A stretch of 64,000 bases of DNA from an uncultured Thomasclavelia sp. (GCF_944324745.1 NZ_CALUXO010000046.1:1-64000); one strand, 5' to 3'. Counted from the first letter of the stretch, positions 27,609-37,200 are shown. Numbers and translations: made by a program. The notes: generated from the sequence alone by a model not told the origin.

Positions 27609-28254
27609 ATTTAGCTAAATTTTCAATATATTTGATTAATGGAAAATAACGATTGATCAATGTAACGATTCTACCAACAAGTACAGCTGAAATAACCGTT
27701 CCAATTCCAATTCCTTGTAATGAATGGAAAAAAAGTAAAGAAGCACAAAATGAAATTAAAATTAATGTGACATCAAAATATATTTTAATTTTACCAAAGT
27801 TTTTATTGTAAGCAGTAGAAATAGCGCGAACGATTCCTTCACCAGGAACTACAATCACATTAGGACTAACTTCAATACAGATTCCTAGGGCTAGAATAGT
27901 ACATCCTATTAACAAGCTGATAAGTTTTAACATGATTGAATCTAGGACTAAACCGCTTAGAAGTCCCATTGTAATATCAATAAAGAAACTAAAAATAATA
28001 TTTGCAAGAATTTGAAGAAATTGAATCGGATGAAAATCTTTTTTTAAAATGATAATCTGTATGATAATAAAAATCATATTTAAAATAAATGTAAATAATC
28101 CAAAGCTGATTTTTGTAAAAAATAGACTAAAAACATAAGGAACACTAGAAATTGGTGAAGTTCCTAAGGCACTTTTGGTAATCAAAGAAATTCCAAAAGA
28201 ATTGATTATTAAACCGAGAATAAAAAAGAAATATCGTTGTAGCCATTTAATCAT
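27607..28254 (-). CDS. YczE/YyaS-like integral membrane protein
   Basis: About 215 residues with five or six membrane helices. GLIINSFGISLITKSALGTSPISSVPYV near the start and VSPNVIVVPGEGIVRAIS in the middle are typical of the YczE-like family, whose function is unknown. The ATG at 28254 overlaps the marR stop (ATGA) and follows AGGAGG, so it is translationally coupled to marR. That suggests the pair forms a self-regulated transport or efflux unit (inference). Confidence 0.82.
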   Translation of the reverse strand: MIKWLQRYFFFILGLIINSFGISLITKSALGTSPISSVPYVFSLFFTKISFGLFTFILNMIFIIIQIIILKKDFHPIQFLQILANIIFSFFIDITMGLLSGLVLDSIMLKLISLLIGCTILALGICIEVSPNVIVVPGEGIVRAISTAYNKNFGKIKIYFDVTLILISFCASLLFFHSLQGIGIGTVISAVLVGRIVTLINRYFPLIKYIENLAK

Positions 28255-28679
28255 ACTTGATCCTCCTGACATGTTGAAATAATTTGTTGTAGTAGAGTTA
28301 TTAATTCTTGTTGTTGCTCATTAGAAAGATTAGCAGTTAAGAAATTATCAACATTTTGACCGATTGTCGCAATTTCCTGGGTTTTTTGCTTTCCTTTTGG
28401 GGTTAGATAAATTTTAATAGAACGTTTATCACGAGCTTGAGATTTTTTTAAAATTAGTTGCTGTTGTTCCATTTTGTGAAGCAAAGATGTAATTGTCGAT
28501 TTATCAATAACACAGTATTGTCCGATTTCTTTAGGTGTTAAACCATCATATTGATTGAGACACTCAAGAATCTTAGGCTGACCAGGTAATAAATTTAATT
28601 TTTTAATTTCTTGAGTAACTAGACGATTGCTGTAATTAAAACATCGTAATAGTAAAAAGTGCAATTGTTTTTCTAACAT
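28251..28679 (-). CDS. MarR-family transcription regulator
   Basis: 142 residues with a winged helix: LTPKEIGQYCVIDKSTITSLLHKMEQQQLI, and the wing in KSQARDKRSIKIYLTPKGKQ. MarR dimers repress their own operon and release on small-molecule binding. A 22 bp palindrome lies just upstream (28692-28713), a likely self-operator. It forms an operon with the YczE-like gene. Confidence 0.92.
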   Translation of the reverse strand: MLEKQLHFLLLRCFNYSNRLVTQEIKKLNLLPGQPKILECLNQYDGLTPKEIGQYCVIDKSTITSLLHKMEQQQLILKKSQARDKRSIKIYLTPKGKQKTQEIATIGQNVDNFLTANLSNEQQQELITLLQQIISTCQEDQV

Positions 28680-28691
28680 AAACCCTCCTAA

Positions 28692-28713
28692 TATAATTTG
28701 AATTCAAACTATA
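28692..28713. promoter_or_regulatory. Probable MarR operator
   Basis: TTTGAATTCAAA (28697-28708) is a perfect 12 bp palindrome. It extends to 22 bp with TATA arms and one mismatched pair, and sits about 13 bp upstream of the marR start. Confidence 0.65.
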
Positions 28714-28852
28714 TTTTAGTGATAATTACAAAATTGTCAATTATCTACAAGTATAAATCTTATTAAATAATTTTAAAAAGTGAAAATGATTAAAGAATAG
28801 CTTTTTTTGTGTTATGATACGATTAGTAAAAAATGCAGAAAGGACAGCTATT

Positions 28853-29689
28853 ATGAAATATAAATTAATGTTATCGGATTTAGATGAAACATTACTGGTA
28901 AATCATCATGTCCCCGAATTTAATGTTGCTGCTATCAAAAAAGCTCGCAAAAAAGGAGTGAAATTTGTACCTGCAACAGGCCGGGCATTCAATATGATTC
29001 CAGAAATCTTAAAAGAAATTGGAACTTATGATTTGGCTGATGAGTATTCGATTTGTTTTAATGGTGGGTTGATTGTAGAAAATAAAAATGGGCGTATCTT
29101 AAATTTTAAAGGTCTTTCTTTTGAAGTTACTAAAATGTTATTTGAAAAAGCACGGCAATACGATGTTTGTGTTTTGATCTTTACTGTTGATATGTGTTAT
29201 ATCTATAATGCCGATCCAGATGAGATCCAACGAAAAACTGATCAAAAAGCACCGTTTAAAGTGGTTGATGAGTATAATATGGATAATTTAAAAGATGAAA
29301 AGATTGCTAAGATTTTATTTGAACGTCGTGATATGGCTTATTTAAAGCAGATTGAAGCTGATTTAAAAGCTGATATTGTAGGTAAAGCGACAGCCAGTTT
29401 TTCGTCAAATCGGTATTTAGAGTTTAATGCTAATGGTGTAAATAAAGGATTTGGACTTCGCTGGCTGGCTAATTATTTAAAGATTGATATAGATCAAACT
29501 ATTGCTATTGGCGATAATTATAATGATGTTGCGATGATCAAGGAAGCAAAGCTGGGAGTATGTGTTGCCTGTGGTGAAGATGACATTAAGGAAATAGCTC
29601 AATATGTCACAAAAGCTGATTATGATCAAGGTGCTGTAAAAGAAGTGATTGAAAAATTTATATTGGAGGATAATGAAAATGGGTTATAA
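28853..29689 (+). CDS. Cof-type HAD phosphatase (tandem copy 1)
   Basis: 278 residues from the ATG at 28853; AAAGGA lies upstream, and the earlier in-frame ATG has none. Motif I is SDLDETLL (nucleophile Asp), motif II is in PATGRAF, and motif III/IV is IAIGDNYNDVAMIKEA. It is clearly paralogous to the next gene: both share VAAIxKAR, GVKFVPATGR, FNGG and SSNRYxEFNAxGV. The overlap by about 11 bases shows co-transcription. Substrate unknown. Confidence 0.88.
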   Translation: MKYKLMLSDLDETLLVNHHVPEFNVAAIKKARKKGVKFVPATGRAFNMIPEILKEIGTYDLADEYSICFNGGLIVENKNGRILNFKGLSFEVTKMLFEKARQYDVCVLIFTVDMCYIYNADPDEIQRKTDQKAPFKVVDEYNMDNLKDEKIAKILFERRDMAYLKQIEADLKADIVGKATASFSSNRYLEFNANGVNKGFGLRWLANYLKIDIDQTIAIGDNYNDVAMIKEAKLGVCVACGEDDIKEIAQYVTKADYDQGAVKEVIEKFILEDNENGL

Positions 29690-30509
29690 ATTAATTGCCT
29701 GTGATTTAGATGAAACTTTATTAAACGACCAGCATCATGTTGGTAGTCGCAATGTTGCGGCAATTCAAAAAGCGAGAAGGGAATATGGGGTTAAATTTGT
29801 ACCTGCGACAGGACGAGGATTTATGCAAATTCAACCGGAGTTAAAAGAATTACAATTAATCGATTTGCCAGAAGAATATGTAATTTCATTTAATGGTGGT
29901 GCACTTAGTGAAAATAAAGGCAATCGGCTAATTGAATTTAAAGGCTTAGAGTTTGCAAAAATGAAAGAAATATTTGAAGCAGGTTTAAATTTTGATGTTT
30001 GTATTCATGTTTATACACCAGAACACTTATATGTATTTAATTTAAGTGAATCAGAACGGCAAAGACTGATTGAACAAAAATTAGAAGTTATTTATCCTAA
30101 AGAAAATAGTGTGGATTTTCTAAAAGATACGTCTATTTCTAAAATATTGTATCAAAATATTGATGTTCCATATTTGATGAGTCTTGAAGAAGGGTTAAAA
30201 CCAATTACTGATGGTTGTTGTGCAGTTAGTTATTCATCTAACCGTTATATGGAATTTAATGCTTTAGGAGTAGATAAAGGTCAAGGATTAATTGATTTAG
30301 CGAATAAATTAAATATTCCAATCGAAGATACAATTGCCGTAGGAGATAATTATAATGATATGGCAATGTTAAAAGTGGCGGGATTATCAGTTGCGGCTAA
30401 TAATGCAGTTGCTGATGTTAAAGCGGCCTGTGATTATACTACAAAAGCAGATAATAATGAAGGTGTAGTGGCTGAATTGATTGAGAGGTTTATTTTCAAT
30501 GAGATTTAA
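29679..30509 (+). CDS. Cof-type HAD phosphatase (tandem copy 2)
   Basis: 276 residues. GGAGG lies 9 bases before the ATG at 29679; an ATG at 29673 is too close to it. Motifs are CDLDETLLN, PATGRGF and VAVGDNYNDMAMLKVA. It arose with the upstream gene by tandem duplication, and the two have diverged most in the cap domain, which decides substrate. It overlaps the ung start by 11 bases. Confidence 0.88.
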   Translation: MGYKLIACDLDETLLNDQHHVGSRNVAAIQKARREYGVKFVPATGRGFMQIQPELKELQLIDLPEEYVISFNGGALSENKGNRLIEFKGLEFAKMKEIFEAGLNFDVCIHVYTPEHLYVFNLSESERQRLIEQKLEVIYPKENSVDFLKDTSISKILYQNIDVPYLMSLEEGLKPITDGCCAVSYSSNRYMEFNALGVDKGQGLIDLANKLNIPIEDTIAVGDNYNDMAMLKVAGLSVAANNAVADVKAACDYTTKADNNEGVVAELIERFIFNEI

Positions 30510-31158
30510 AGAGATTGCAGAGGCTGAGTTTCAAAAAGATTATTATCGCCGATTACATGATTTTGTCGAAAATGAGTATGAACATAAAACAATTTTTCCG
30601 CCAAAACAAAATATTTTTCGAGCTTTGAATCTATGTGATTATGAGGATGTTAAAGTTGTTATCCTGGGTCAGGATCCATATCATGAACTGCACCAGGCTA
30701 ATGGTTTGGCCTTTAGTGTTTATCCCGGTGTTCGAATTCCACCTAGTTTAGTTAATATTTATAAAGAATTGCATAATGATTTGGGAATGAAGATTCCTAA
30801 TCATGGTGACCTAACAAAATGGGCTAAACAAGGGGTGTTACTTTTAAATAATGTTTTAACAGTTGAACAAGGAAGAGCTAACAGTCATGCGGGAAAAGGC
30901 TGGGAAATCTTTACTTTAAATATTGTAAAAGCTTTAAACGAAAGAGAAAAGCCATTAGTGTTTATTTTATGGGGGAATAATGCCCGGGCTAAAAAACAAT
31001 ATATTGATACTTCGAGACATTTAGTTCTTGAAAGTGCTCATCCATCGCCACTTTCAGCCAGCCGTGGTTTCTTTGGTTCGCGACCATTTAGCAAAGCTAA
31101 TCAGTTTTTAAAAGAGCATGGTATTGCACCAATCGATTGGCAAATTGAAGACATTTAA
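30499..31158 (+). CDS. ung: Uracil-DNA glycosylase
   Basis: Removes uracil from DNA in base-excision repair. 219 residues from the ATG at 30499; GAGAGG lies upstream, and a TTG at 30481 is the only longer start. Family-1 motifs are complete: GQDPYHELHQANGLAFS (catalytic Asp), LLLNNVLTVE, FILWGNNAR and HPSPLSASRGF (leucine-loop and His). It overlaps folC by about 40 bases. Confidence 0.95.
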   Translation: MRFKEIAEAEFQKDYYRRLHDFVENEYEHKTIFPPKQNIFRALNLCDYEDVKVVILGQDPYHELHQANGLAFSVYPGVRIPPSLVNIYKELHNDLGMKIPNHGDLTKWAKQGVLLLNNVLTVEQGRANSHAGKGWEIFTLNIVKALNEREKPLVFILWGNNARAKKQYIDTSRHLVLESAHPSPLSASRGFFGSRPFSKANQFLKEHGIAPIDWQIEDI

Positions 31159-32314
31159 TGATATTAACAGGGCATTAAGTTATATTGAATCAAAGCGAAC
31201 TAAAAGAACTTTGGAACAATTTAAAGCTACAGTTATAAAATATGGCTTTAATTATCAACAAAAAAAGATGATTCATATAGCGGGAACCAACGGTAAAGGT
31301 TCTACTACTAATTATTTAAAAGAAATTTTAATGGCACATGGTTATCAAGTCGGAACTTTTACCTCACCTTATATTATTTGTCATAATGATCGCATATGTA
31401 TTAATGGACAAATGATCAGTGATGACGAGTTATTATCAATTATTAACGAACTGATACCTATAATTGAACAGGAACAATTATCAATGTTTGAGATTGATAC
31501 ATTGATAATGCTTAAATATTTTAATGATAATGATTTAGATTTTCGAATTATAGAAACGGGAATCGGGGGGTTAAATGACAAGACTAATATCATTGATAGT
31601 TATTGTAGTGTGATTACTAATATTGGTTATGATCATCAGTTTATGTTAGGAAATACGTTAGAAGAAATTGCAAGACATAAAGCTGGTATTATTAAGAAAA
31701 ATCAAATCTGTTATACGACCGAAACTAATTGTAAGTTGATTGATATTTTTAAATCGCAATGTCAAGTTTGTAACAGTCAGCTAAAGCCAGTAAAAATTGA
31801 TTGTGATTATAGCTATCCATATCATTTTACTTGTTTAAATCATCGATATACATTAAAAAATTGTGCAAGCTATCAAGTATCTAATGCTACTTTGGCAATT
31901 AATATAGCTAATGATTTAATTGCTGTTGATCCTAAATTAATCCAGCAGGCTTTAAATAAAGCTCATTGGCCGGGTCGTTTTGAAAAATTTGGAAATATTT
32001 ATTTAGATGGTGCCCATAATATTGACGGGATCAAAGCTTTGATCAAAACTATTAATGATCAAAAAATTTCTGATGTTCTAATTGTTTTTAGCGCCTTAAA
32101 AGATAAAGATATCAAATTGATGAAAGGATTATTAGCTGGTTTTGATTTAATTGAAGCAAGTTTTCAAGATGAACGTTCAACGTCCCGGGCTCCGGATTTT
32201 AAAATTATTTTAAAAGCAAATCAGGACAAATATCAAAATATTATTGTAACTGGCTCTTTGCATTTTATAAGTGCGGTTCGTAAATATTTATTAACATCAA
32301 AAAATGATAATTGA
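31118..32314 (+). CDS. folC: Folylpolyglutamate synthase / dihydrofolate synthase
   Basis: Mur-ligase-fold enzyme that adds glutamates to folates. About 390-398 residues. The ATP loop is HIAGTNGKGSTTNYL, with TSPYIICHNDRICING (substrate loop), IETGIGGLNDKTNI, and the C-terminal LDGAHNIDG and ERSTSRAP. The start is not certain: ATG 31118 or TTG 31145, both inside ung; the family alignment (…TFNDINRALSYIES) would allow either. Confidence 0.9.
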   Translation: MVLHQSIGKLKTFNDINRALSYIESKRTKRTLEQFKATVIKYGFNYQQKKMIHIAGTNGKGSTTNYLKEILMAHGYQVGTFTSPYIICHNDRICINGQMISDDELLSIINELIPIIEQEQLSMFEIDTLIMLKYFNDNDLDFRIIETGIGGLNDKTNIIDSYCSVITNIGYDHQFMLGNTLEEIARHKAGIIKKNQICYTTETNCKLIDIFKSQCQVCNSQLKPVKIDCDYSYPYHFTCLNHRYTLKNCASYQVSNATLAINIANDLIAVDPKLIQQALNKAHWPGRFEKFGNIYLDGAHNIDGIKALIKTINDQKISDVLIVFSALKDKDIKLMKGLLAGFDLIEASFQDERSTSRAPDFKIILKANQDKYQNIIVTGSLHFISAVRKYLLTSKNDN

Positions 32315-32337
32315 TATAGTTAGTTATTTGTAAATAT

Positions 32338-32369
32338 GGGAATTGACTATTATTAGTCGTTCCTTTTTT
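32338..32369 (+). terminator. Terminator of folC
   Basis: GGAA..GACTA / TAGTC..TTCC stem followed by six Ts. Confidence 0.75.
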
Positions 32370-32370
32370 A

Positions 32371-32406
32371 TTAAAAATGGACCTCTAAAGTTTTTTTAGA
32401 GGTCCA
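32371..32406 (-). terminator. Terminator of cwlJ-gerQ
   Basis: A perfect 12 bp stem, TGGACCTCTAAA / TTTAGAGGTCCA, directly after the gerQ stop, with a T-rich run on the minus strand. Confidence 0.85.
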
Positions 32407-32790
32407 TTATTGATAAGGATGTTGATAATTGAGGGGTTCATCAAACTCAGCCCAAGTTAAATAGACTAGTTGTAATAAATAACGTTTATCATTTTTAGGA
32501 TCATGAATGATAAAATGATCACGTCCGGCTTGTTCGATTACTCCTTTATATACTTTATCGCGCCATTCATTACTGCTAGAATACGTAAAATAAAAACTAC
32601 CTAGTTTGCCAACGTTTAGTCGGAGGATATTTTCGATATAAGCCTGATCAATAACTGGAGCCGGAGTTAATGTAGTATTGCTTCCTGGGGTAGTTTGGTT
32701 ACTTGGAGTGTTAATAGTACCGTCTTCATTGGTTGTAGTATTTTCATCTTGACGGACTAAATATGGGTTTAAATCGTTGAAATAATTCAT
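32407..32790 (-). CDS. gerQ: Spore coat protein GerQ
   Basis: 127 residues. The C-terminal two thirds match GerQ (YwdL): QAYIENILRLNVGKLGSFYFTY, EWRDKVYKGVIEQAGRDHFIIHD and RYLLQLVYLTWAEFDEPLNY. The first 45 residues are a Thr/Asn/Pro-rich linker. In Bacillus GerQ is cross-linked into the coat and is required for CwlJ to act in germination. Here it lies 22 bases after cwlJ on the same strand, which strongly supports both calls. Confidence 0.9.
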   Translation of the reverse strand: MNYFNDLNPYLVRQDENTTTNEDGTINTPSNQTTPGSNTTLTPAPVIDQAYIENILRLNVGKLGSFYFTYSSSNEWRDKVYKGVIEQAGRDHFIIHDPKNDKRYLLQLVYLTWAEFDEPLNYQHPYQ

Positions 32791-32812
32791 GTATAAAATT
32801 CTCCTTTATTTT

Positions 32813-33232
32813 TTATAAATCACAGTTTAAGTTTAAGCCAGGGTTATAGAAACAATGTTGTTTATATCGCCCTGAAAGATTGCCATAGAAAGTTTGGGGA
32901 CAAGCTACATCTGAGCCAGGGTTTTTAAACCATAAGGCATTAGTGGCTGGTTCATTTCGATAGCCGTTGATGCAACGCAAAGCTAAATTTCGTACAAGGG
33001 AAGTAACTGGTTCGTTGAATAATGGGGTTCCAACACCGGAAAAAGCATTTTTTTGATAGATAACTTCAGTGATCGTCCGGGTATTTCTAAAAACATCACA
33101 ATTGGCTACCACACGATTGATAACAACATTTCCAACTAAAAGCATTCCTTGTTCTCCTTCGCCAAGGGCTTCTGACTGAATCAACCGGGCTAATAATTCA
33201 ACTTCTTCACTGGAATATTTAACTCGTGCCAA
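32813..33232 (-). CDS. cwlJ: Spore cortex-lytic enzyme CwlJ
   Basis: 139 residues, no signal peptide, as in Bacillus CwlJ, a coat-located hydrolase (Hydrolase_2 family) that degrades cortex peptidoglycan on Ca-DPA release. ELLARLIQSEALGEGEQGMLLVGNVVINRV holds the conserved Glu; NAFSGVGTPLFNEP and NALWFKNP follow. The start is TTG at 33232 with GAGGTGAT upstream. It forms an operon with gerQ. Confidence 0.9.
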   Translation of the reverse strand: MARVKYSSEEVELLARLIQSEALGEGEQGMLLVGNVVINRVVANCDVFRNTRTITEVIYQKNAFSGVGTPLFNEPVTSLVRNLALRCINGYRNEPATNALWFKNPGSDVACPQTFYGNLSGRYKQHCFYNPGLNLNCDL

Positions 33233-33249
33233 TTTATCACCTCGCTAAT

Positions 33250-33275
33250 ATCATATGCGGTTGGATTAAAAAAAT
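33250..33275 (-). promoter_or_regulatory. Possible sigma-E promoter of cwlJ-gerQ
   Basis: On the minus strand CATATGAT (33257-33250) resembles the sigma-E -10 (CATACAnT), and a GCATTTTT-like -35 lies about 14 bp further up. The match is partial. Confidence 0.35.
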
Positions 33276-33455
33276 GCTTGTTAGTTTTTAGTTAATTTAA
33301 ATCGAATTCTTTTTGAAAAAAATTTACATAAAATCCTTTTTAAGAGGTTTATTACAAAAATAAATGAGAGTATAATAAATGACAAGATATATTATTTACA
33401 TTTCGTATAATAAATCTCGAATTTATTTTTATTTTATGTTAGAATAGTATTATAG

Positions 33456-33469
33456 GTAAAGCGCTTACA
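33456..33469. promoter_or_regulatory. cre-like CcpA site before glgC
   Basis: GTAAAGCGCTTACA fits 12 of 14 positions of the cre consensus, with a perfect right half. It lies directly after a TATTAT -10 candidate (33448-33453) and 24 bases before glgC, a position for repression. Confidence 0.6.
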
Positions 33470-33493
33470 TTAGACAAGGAGGTATTTTAAAAA

Positions 33494-34621
33494 ATGGGAA
33501 AAGAGATTGTCGCAATGATTTTAGCCGGAGGACGTGGGACACGTCTAGAAGCACTAACGGCTAAAGTAGCTAAACCAGCAGTGCATTTTGGAGGAAAATA
33601 TCGTATTATTGATTTCCCTTTGAGTAACTGTGCTAACTCAGGGATTGACGTTGTTGGGGTATTAACTCAATATGAATCAGTATTATTAGGTACTTATGTT
33701 GGCTCTGGAACTAAGTGGGGGCTTGATGGTAAACAGTCATTAGCAGCTATCCTGCCAGCACGTGAACGAGGGGAAGTTGGGGCTACTTGGTATGCAGGTA
33801 CAGCTGATGCTATTTATCAAAATATCAGCTTTTTAGATCAATATGACCCTGAATATGTTTTGATCTTATCTGGTGACCATATTTATAAAATGGATTACGA
33901 TAAGATGCTTGCTGCTCACAAACAACGTAAAGCCGCTGCAACTATCGCTGTATTAAATGTTTCTTTAAAAGAAGCAAGTCGTTTTGGAATCATGAATACA
34001 AATCCTGATGGAACTATTTATGAATTCGAAGAAAAACCTGCCAAACCTAAATCTACATTAGCTTCTATGGGTATTTATATCTTTACTTATAAAGAATTAA
34101 GAAAATACTTAATTGACGATGCTAAAAACGAAGACAGTAAACATGACTTTGGTATGAATATCATTCCAGATATGTTAGCTGATGATAAAAAATTATATGC
34201 TTATGAATTCGAAGGTTATTGGAAAGATGTTGGTACTGTAGAAAGTTTATGGCAAGCTAATATGGACTTGTTGAATGATACAGAACTAGATCTTTATAAT
34301 ATTAAACGCGATTGGAAGATCTATACTGAAGATACTTTGGAAAAACCACAAATTATTGGAGATAAAGCTAATATCAAAAATTCAATGGTTACTCAAGGAT
34401 GCCTGGTAAATGGTAATGTTGAAGGATCAGTTTTATTCAATAATGTCAATGTTGGTGAAGGTGCTAAAGTAATCGATTCAGTTTTAATGCCAGGTGTACT
34501 GGTTGAAGAAGGTGCTGAAGTATATAAAGCAATCGTTGATGAAGGCGTAGTTATTCGTGCCAATACAAAAATTAATGAAGAAGCCAAAGAAGTCGCTTTG
34601 ATTAGTGATAATAGTAAGTAG
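33494..34621 (+). CDS. glgC: Glucose-1-phosphate adenylyltransferase GlgC
   Basis: Makes ADP-glucose from ATP and glucose-1-phosphate for glycogen. 375 residues: the nucleotide loop [46 protein letters not shown] and [16 protein letters not shown], then a C-terminal left-handed beta-helix. AAGGAGG precedes the ATG. First gene of glgC-glgD-glgA; no glgB or glgP follows in the window. Confidence 0.95.
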   Translation: MGKEIVAMILAGGRGTRLEALTAKVAKPAVHFGGKYRIIDFPLSNCANSGIDVVGVLTQYESVLLGTYVGSGTKWGLDGKQSLAAILPARERGEVGATWYAGTADAIYQNISFLDQYDPEYVLILSGDHIYKMDYDKMLAAHKQRKAAATIAVLNVSLKEASRFGIMNTNPDGTIYEFEEKPAKPKSTLASMGIYIFTYKELRKYLIDDAKNEDSKHDFGMNIIPDMLADDKKLYAYEFEGYWKDVGTVESLWQANMDLLNDTELDLYNIKRDWKIYTEDTLEKPQIIGDKANIKNSMVTQGCLVNGNVEGSVLFNNVNVGEGAKVIDSVLMPGVLVEEGAEVYKAIVDEGVVIRANTKINEEAKEVALISDNSK

Positions 34622-34635
34622 GGGAGGAAATAGAG

Positions 34636-35745
34636 ATGGTTAAAGCAATTGGTATTGTAAATTTACACTCTGATGTAGATTTTGTCGGTCTTACAGAAAG
34701 AAGACCAGTAGCGTCTGTTAGTTTCTTAGGACGTTATGCATTGATTGACTTTGTTTTATCAAACATGTCGAACTCAGCAATCGATGCGGTTGGAGTATTA
34801 ATTCAACGTAAACCTAGATCATTGTTGAAACATTTAGGTAATGGTAATTCATGGAACTTCAACTCTAAAGCCGGTGGCGTATCTATTTTATATAATGAAA
34901 AATACGCTAATAACCCTAATTATAATCATGACATCAATAATTTGATTGAAAATATTGCTTTCTTAGAAACTAATAAAGCTGATTATGTAGTAGTTGCACC
35001 TGCACATATTATTACAACTATGAATTATGCTGATGTAATTGATGCTCATGAAAAAGCTGGAGCTGAAATTACTATGGTGTATAAAAAAGTTCATGATGCA
35101 AATGAAGCTTATATTGGATGCGACTGCCTGACAGTTAAAAATAAAATGGTTACTGCAATTGAAAAGAATCGTGGAAGTCGTAAAGATTGTTGTGTTTCAA
35201 TGGAAACATATGTATTTAATGCTAAAACTTTATTAGAAGTTATGAAAAAAGCTCAAAAAATTAGTTCATTCTTTAGTTTAAGAGATGTTTTGGCTTATTT
35301 ATGTGATGAAAAACAAATTAATGCTTATGAATATAAAGGATATGCTCGTTGCATGGATTCATTAGAACATTATTACCAATACTCATTAGAGTTCTTGGAT
35401 CTAGATGTATCATCTGCTGTATTTAAGAGCAATTGGCCAATTTATACTAATACTAATGATACACCACCAACTAAATATTTATCAGAATCTAAAGTAAATA
35501 GTTCATTTGTTGCCAATGGGGCAATGATTGATGGTACTGTTGAAAATAGTATTTTAGGTCGTAATGTAACAGTTGGTACTGGTGCGGTCGTTAAAAACTG
35601 TATCTTATTCTCTGGAGCTGTTGTAAGTCCAAACGCGCATTTGGAAAATGTAATTATGGATAAAAATTCTAAAGTAGAACATAAATTGGACTTAAAAGGT
35701 GATTCTACTACACCATTATATATTATTGAAGGAGATGTAGTTTAA
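34636..35745 (+). CDS. glgD: Glucose-1-phosphate adenylyltransferase subunit GlgD
   Basis: Paralogous, mostly regulatory partner of GlgC in Firmicutes, 369 residues. It keeps the fold (GRYALIDFVLSNMSNSAIDAVGVL and the C-terminal beta-helix repeats). The N-terminal nucleotide loop is degenerate: NLHSDVDFVGLTERRPVASV lacks the GGxGTRL signature. It sits 14 bases after glgC and overlaps glgA by one base. Confidence 0.93.
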   Translation: MVKAIGIVNLHSDVDFVGLTERRPVASVSFLGRYALIDFVLSNMSNSAIDAVGVLIQRKPRSLLKHLGNGNSWNFNSKAGGVSILYNEKYANNPNYNHDINNLIENIAFLETNKADYVVVAPAHIITTMNYADVIDAHEKAGAEITMVYKKVHDANEAYIGCDCLTVKNKMVTAIEKNRGSRKDCCVSMETYVFNAKTLLEVMKKAQKISSFFSLRDVLAYLCDEKQINAYEYKGYARCMDSLEHYYQYSLEFLDLDVSSAVFKSNWPIYTNTNDTPPTKYLSESKVNSSFVANGAMIDGTVENSILGRNVTVGTGAVVKNCILFSGAVVSPNAHLENVIMDKNSKVEHKLDLKGDSTTPLYIIEGDVV

Positions 35746-37175
35746 TGCGAGTATTATTTGCTACATCAGAAGCAACACCATTTATTAAATCAGGTGGATT
35801 AGCTGATGTATTAGGTTCTTTACCAAAAGAAATGGTAAAAAAAGGTGTCGAAAGTATTGTTGTTTTACCTAAGTATCAAGATATGAAAATGGCTGATGAA
35901 ATTCAGTTTGTAACTAATTTCGATATATGGGTAGGATGGCGTAAATTATATTGTGGTGTCTTTACTTATGAATTGGATGGAGTTCGTTTCTACTTTATTG
36001 ACAATGAACAATATTTTAAACGTCCAGGTTTATATGGTTATGATGATGATAATGAAAGATTTGCTTATTTTGATTTTGCCGTTTTGGAATTAATCTCTCA
36101 TTTAGATTTGAAACCAGATATTTTACACTTACATGACTGGCAAACAGCAATGATTGCGATGTTGTATAAAGAAAGATATTGTTATTATGAACATTATGAA
36201 AATATTAAAGTTGTTTTCACAATTCATAATATTGCTTTCCAAGGAAAAGCTGATCCTGCTTTACTAAGTGAATTATTTGGTTTAGATAATTATTTGTATT
36301 ATAACGGAAACTGTCGTAACGATGGGTGCTTTAATATGATGAAAGCTGCTATTTTCTATAGCGATATTGTAACTACTGTTTCGCCAACTTATGCAAAAGA
36401 AATTTTAACGCCAGAATATGGAGAAGGATTACAAAATATTTTGGAAATGCGTAAGTATGATTTGTATGGTATTTTAAATGGAGTTGATTATGATGTAATC
36501 AATCCAGCTACTGATCCTGAAATTGTGAAAAACTATGATATTAATACTGTTTTTGAAAATAAAGTAGCTAATAAATTAGCTTTACAAAAAGAGGTAGGAT
36601 TACCTGAGAATAAAGATGTACCATTTATTGGTGTCGTAACGCGTTTAACTAAACAAAAAGGATTAGATTTGATTTTAAATCAGTTTAGTGAAATGTGCAG
36701 TCGTGATATTCAAATTGTTATATTAGGAGCTGGAGATCGAGTTTATGAAGATGCTTTAAAAGGTATTGCTTACCATCATCCAGATAAAGTATCATTACAA
36801 TTAAAATATGACTTTGGTTTATCATGTCGAATTTATGCTGGTTGTGATATGTTCTTAATGCCTTCATTGTTTGAACCATGTGGATTATCTCAAATGATGT
36901 CTTTAAGATATGGTACAATTCCAATTGTAAGAGAAACTGGTGGATTAAAAGACAGTGTGCAACCATATGATGAATACGCTCATACTGGAACCGGATTTAG
37001 TTTTGCTAACTTCAATGCGCATGAAATGATGCGGACGATTGACTATGCTTTAAAGGTTTATAATGAAGATCCAGAAGCATGGAAAGGTATCATGACTCGT
37101 GCTATGAGTGCAAAATTAGACTGGGATACAAGTGCTGACCAATATTTAAAAGTATTTAAATCTTTGTTAGGATAA
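35745..37175 (+). CDS. glgA: Glycogen synthase GlgA
   Basis: GT5 enzyme that extends alpha-1,4-glucan from ADP-glucose. 476 residues. The ADP-glucose loop is KSGGLADVLGSLPKEM near residue 15; HLHDWQTAMIA, FTIHNIAFQG and ILNGVDYDVINP follow; the C-terminal active region is PSLFEPCGLSQMMSLRYGTIPIVRETGGL with the catalytic Glu. The start overlaps glgD (TAATG). A terminator follows. Confidence 0.95.
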   Translation: MRVLFATSEATPFIKSGGLADVLGSLPKEMVKKGVESIVVLPKYQDMKMADEIQFVTNFDIWVGWRKLYCGVFTYELDGVRFYFIDNEQYFKRPGLYGYDDDNERFAYFDFAVLELISHLDLKPDILHLHDWQTAMIAMLYKERYCYYEHYENIKVVFTIHNIAFQGKADPALLSELFGLDNYLYYNGNCRNDGCFNMMKAAIFYSDIVTTVSPTYAKEILTPEYGEGLQNILEMRKYDLYGILNGVDYDVINPATDPEIVKNYDINTVFENKVANKLALQKEVGLPENKDVPFIGVVTRLTKQKGLDLILNQFSEMCSRDIQIVILGAGDRVYEDALKGIAYHHPDKVSLQLKYDFGLSCRIYAGCDMFLMPSLFEPCGLSQMMSLRYGTIPIVRETGGLKDSVQPYDEYAHTGTGFSFANFNAHEMMRTIDYALKVYNEDPEAWKGIMTRAMSAKLDWDTSADQYLKVFKSLLG

Positions 37176-37200
37176 TCCATATAATAAATACTTATAGTTG

